Below are positions 60,589-64,000 of a DNA stretch of 64,000 nt, in pieces; within the stretch, counting starts at the first letter, position 1; each line of letters starts with the position of its first letter. The notes beneath the pieces were generated by a model, which saw only the letters and a program-made list of their open reading frames with translations, was not told the origin of the DNA and did not search any database. The position numbers were made by a program, and so were the translations under genes. The stretch is from positions 11,160,001 through 11,224,000 of the forward strand of contig CP075496.1 of the NCBI GenBank assembly GCA_021613535.1, in the 5' to 3' direction. The stretch is from Adineta vaga (Eukaryota; Rotifera).

Positions 60589-61749
60589 TCAATGAGGATT
60601 TGAATTATAATATCCATTTGAAATATTTTGTCTGCAATAGAATGCTGATAATTGATCTGTATAGCATGGGAATTGTACAGATGATGGTGTCATATTAAAA
60701 GGATCATGAACAGGAGGTGGTGGAGGTGGCGGGGGTGGAATCCAAGAAGATGTTGATGCAAAAGAATAATCTTGATGATAAGGTTGTGAATAAATATTGT
60801 TGCTTGAAATAGGATCATAATCAAATGATGATGATGTTTCTCCTTCACCTGAACTGCTATTTGTTGAACTTGATGCTAGCATTGGTTTGGACGGTGATGG
60901 TTTCGAACGAGTTTTAAATCGGGTAGAACGACGTAAAAAGCTTGTACCATTTCCAAACATATGTTTTGCATTGTCATGTAATGTCCAATAATTTCCTTTA
61001 CTTTTATTTCCTAACGGAGAACAATCCTCTGATGATGATGTCCGAGAAGCTTTGACAAAACAGTCATTCAGTGATAAATTATGTCGAATGGAATTTTGCC
61101 AACGATGAGCAGTTTGTTCATTATAGTACGGATAACGGTCTTGAATGAATTTATAGATTTCTATTAAAGGGAGAAAGAAAGAGAGTAAATAGAAAATATA
61201 ACAAATTTTCAAAATAATATCATACCATTTAGAGTCATTTTACCATCTTTTGAACTTTCAATTGCTAATGTTATTAGAGCAATATATGAGTCTATATAAC
61301 AGAAATAATAATAAACTAATTGAAATTTATAGAAAGTTTTATCTTACATGGTGGTTTAACATCTGCCGCAAATCGTCGACCTTGTTGGGATAATGTTGAT
61401 GTACCTTTACAAATTCATTTATATGTAAATAGAAGTTTTATTAGAAATATTTCTCTTTACCTGATAGTTTTGAGATATCAACATCATCTGTTTCTGTTAC
61501 TAAACCTCTCATAATTGCTTCTTTCGCTTCTTTTTCTGTAATTTGAGTTTTATTTTTTGATAAACTTGTTTTTGATCGATGATTATGTTGTTGTTTAAAT
61601 TTACCATGATTTTTCTTCGATATTTTTTCAGTATGATGAAAGTCTGGTAATGAATAGGATAAATAATCTGACGAACTTGTAGGTGTTTCTGAAATTAGAC
61701 GATTTTGTTCATGTAAAGGACCATGAAGAAGATAATAATCATCATCCAT
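60589..61749 (-). CDS. Forkhead (FOX) transcription factor
   Basis: Four exons: 61749-61461, 61404-61348, 61291-61226, 61160-60589; 327 aa. The forkhead domain spans exons 2-4: [84 protein letters not shown]. Recognition helix [15 protein letters not shown] is intact, so specific DNA binding is expected. A roughly 12-residue Ser/Asp-rich insertion ([13 protein letters not shown]) sits in the wing between FVKASR and KGNYW, where most FOX proteins have 5-8 residues. The N-terminus is acidic/Ser-rich; the C-terminus has poly-Pro ([11 protein letters not shown]) and is Tyr/Ser-rich. FOX class not decided. The forkhead domain being cut by introns is unlike the intronless FOXD/FOXL groups. Confidence 0.93.
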
Positions 61750-64000
61750 TATGCGAATTTTTGGTCAAATATGTATCGAATGAAAATAACTATGGAATAT
61801 TGAACAAGTTTAATTTGCAGAGAGACAAAAATGTATGTGATTCTTTGAATCAATATTGATTTCCAATATGTATGCATACATATATATATATAGGTGTTCT
61901 CTATTTTTCTTCTCTCTCTTTTGAAATGACCAATGAATTTCAAGTGAAAAATGTCACATCGCATGTGGATTGGTCTATTGAAGGAAAATATGACGTGATT
62001 TTCTTTCAGTTCGTTATATCATTCATCGGAGAAAATTGTCTCATAGTGAGGTTATGTAGTTTATCAAATGAACTGAAATGTACATTAGGAATTTCATTTC
62101 GAATAAAAATTAGGAAAGATCTATATTTTTCTAAGATTGATAGAATCAAAGACAATTTCTTGTGAAAAGCAGTTCAATTTCGATCTTGATAACGAAATTT
62201 TTCTTTTTCAAGCTATAATTTGATCTTAAAATATAAATCAGCTTTCGTCGAGATTTCATTTGCTTGATCACTCTGATTTGATCCCTCTTCGTTTCGCTTC
62301 ATATACACAACAATCGACACACATATATAGGTTCTTTTACTCTTCATCAATTGACAACAAACGATGCAATTTCATTTCAAACGATTCGGCAAAGTCAAGT
62401 TCGTTTTTATGTACAAGCAAAATGAACAAGAACAGAATAGAAGAAATTATCGGTCGGCTTATTTCGCTCTTAAAGAGAATCGATAGGGTAAATGGTGGTG
62501 AAAACGATCCTTATTTTTTAAGTCTATAAATGGGTGAGCACTTTTCTCTTTCTACCTCACTTTTCGTTCACATAGACTAATCCTTATTACGTCTTTGATG
62601 TAATAGATGTGGGCTAAGTTGGTAGTGAAATAAAATTGCTTTCCTCACTTTCAAATAGGACAAAATGGCTGACGACATCTAATTATCGGATATTCTGATA
62701 AAAGTGTCACACATAACAATGTTGTCTCTCTAGAGAAAGATATATAATAACAAACAATCAATTCCGATCAGGTGCTGAATGTTGCAAACAGGCAAACAAG
62801 TAATCGATCATTTTTCGTTTTCAATGTGTGATGAAACAACAAATTCAAACTATTGAAATCAACAATTTCTAGTTAAAATTGACGAAAAAATTATCTTTGA
62901 GAAAGAGATTATATGTCTCTTTCTTTTGTTTCTCATTCACTTTCGAATTAGGCATTTATTTTAAGCCGCAATGTTTTTATAGCATCTCTCATAGAGTTAT
63001 GCATTTTAAACTAGAAATGACCATCTCTCACCTCACTCTTCTTTTCTCACATTTGTTTTATCCACATTAATGTCGGGTGTCTAATTTAGACACATCATAT
63101 AGGAGACAATAAGAAGCAACGACAATTATCCCTTCTTTAAACAAATTATTCTTTTTTCAAACGTAATCTAGGAAATGTTCGTTTGGCAACTATTCTTATC
63201 TGTCTGCGCAAAATAGATATTGTTGACAGCTCAGGGTGAAGGACAATGGTTGTTATTTCAACCATGCACTTATTCTATGTATATGTATCAGGGTAAAACA
63301 AGGTTTCCTTAGGTGGATGTTTCTTTCATAAAAAGATAGTGCAAATCGATTCTCAGTTGATCATAAAAGTAATCTTAAGAAGATCTAGATTACTCAATAG
63401 TTGATTGAATAGAGTTAGAAAAACACTTCGTTTGAATCTTCGTTTTCCATGAAAAAGAAGGTTTCTATACAATTTCCCAACAGTTTATCGCTTGTAATAA
63501 TGAAAGATAGAAAATCATATTGACTGCATGTACTGTCAAAGCAAAAGGAACTTTTTATTTCATGTACATATGAGAAGAAATATATGTAACCAAGTTGTAT
63601 ACTTCTGAGATTTTAGGCAAAAGACTAAATATTGATTAACGCGTATATCTATATCAGTATTATTAAACTGAATCTTTTGAAAAGTGGCAGGTAGAGATAT
63701 GGAATTATGTAAATACATTTTCAATTGTAAATAGTTGTCAAAGAGAATGACTTCAAATAAATGTTAATTCAAATCCTTGTAGTAGTCATGCTGTCAAGTC
63801 GAACTTATTTTAAAAGCAATTCAATGAAATAAAAAGAATGCTGAATGTCGAAATGGAAGTAAACCTTGATCTAAACAAAAATTTTCATTTTGTCTTACTT
63901 TTATAGTAAATCATCCATTCAAGGGTGTATGTATTCTTTTTACTGTTTTGATATTTGCACCATAAATCTTTTCTTACGTAGAAAAGAAACCTATAGAAGT
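61750..64000. other. Noncoding right end
   Basis: 2.2 kb upstream of the forkhead gene. Short frames only (61872-62165, 62260-62529, 62879-63070) with no recognisable domain. AT-rich; likely regulatory or intergenic DNA. Confidence 0.55.

Overview
The window is animal nuclear DNA: AT-rich, with about 19 protein-coding genes (one cut by the left edge). They are broken by many small GT-AG introns, mostly 45-75 bp. Intronic and flanking DNA is full of T-runs, (TA)n and short triplet repeats. The gene set is metazoan (conventional PKC, EPS8, tropomyosin, ING, RSF1, RAD23, COA7, V-ATPase C, a forkhead factor). It is mixed with genes of bacterial or patchy type: a PhoPQ-activated pathogenicity-related family protein, a GlgB-like GH13 enzyme and a head-GIN-like secreted protein. 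Compact introns plus such genes point to a bdelloid rotifer (Rotaria/Adineta type). This is inference; no ribosomal or mitochondrial marker is present. No rRNA, tRNA, CRISPR array or intact transposon was seen.

Layout. 15-531 (+): C-terminal FYVE part of a myotubularin-like gene. 1312-3801 (+): PLAT-repeat protein, tail to tail with 3902-6299 (-), the PhoPQ-related protein. 6.3-11.5 kb: gene-free, upstream of the conventional PKC (11567-17063, +). 17.3-19.1 kb (-): tandem EF-hand paralogues. 19.4-20.7 kb (-): VAT-1/zeta-crystallin-like reductase. 21.1-22.7 kb (-): V-ATPase subunit C. 24.4-30.0 kb (+): EPS8-like. 31.5-32.7 kb (-): eight-pass membrane protein. 33.2-34.3 kb (+): spermidine-synthase-like protein. 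34.9-35.5 kb (+): thioredoxin with a charged repeat tail. 36.2-37.4 kb (-): ING. 40.0-43.7 kb (+): GH13. 44.7-45.9 kb (+): secreted repeat/GIN-like gene. 46.3-51.6 kb (-): RSF1. 53.2-55.0 kb (+): RAD23. 55.3-56.1 kb (+): COA7. 56.9-59.4 kb (-): tropomyosin. 60.6-61.7 kb (-): forkhead. The last 2.2 kb is noncoding.

Exon models were built by hand and checked by summing exon lengths. Most close exactly in frame. Five (PLAT, PhoPQ-related, RSF1, RAD23, COA7) close only if one single-base indel, usually in a short A/T run, is allowed. That points to assembly errors or several copies decaying. The most interesting findings concern isoform structure: two equal-length alternative V5 terminal exons in PKC, alternative first exons plus an alternative 3' end in EPS8, a 188-codon alternative first exon inside tropomyosin, and a 3-nt microexon needed to complete the GH13 fold.
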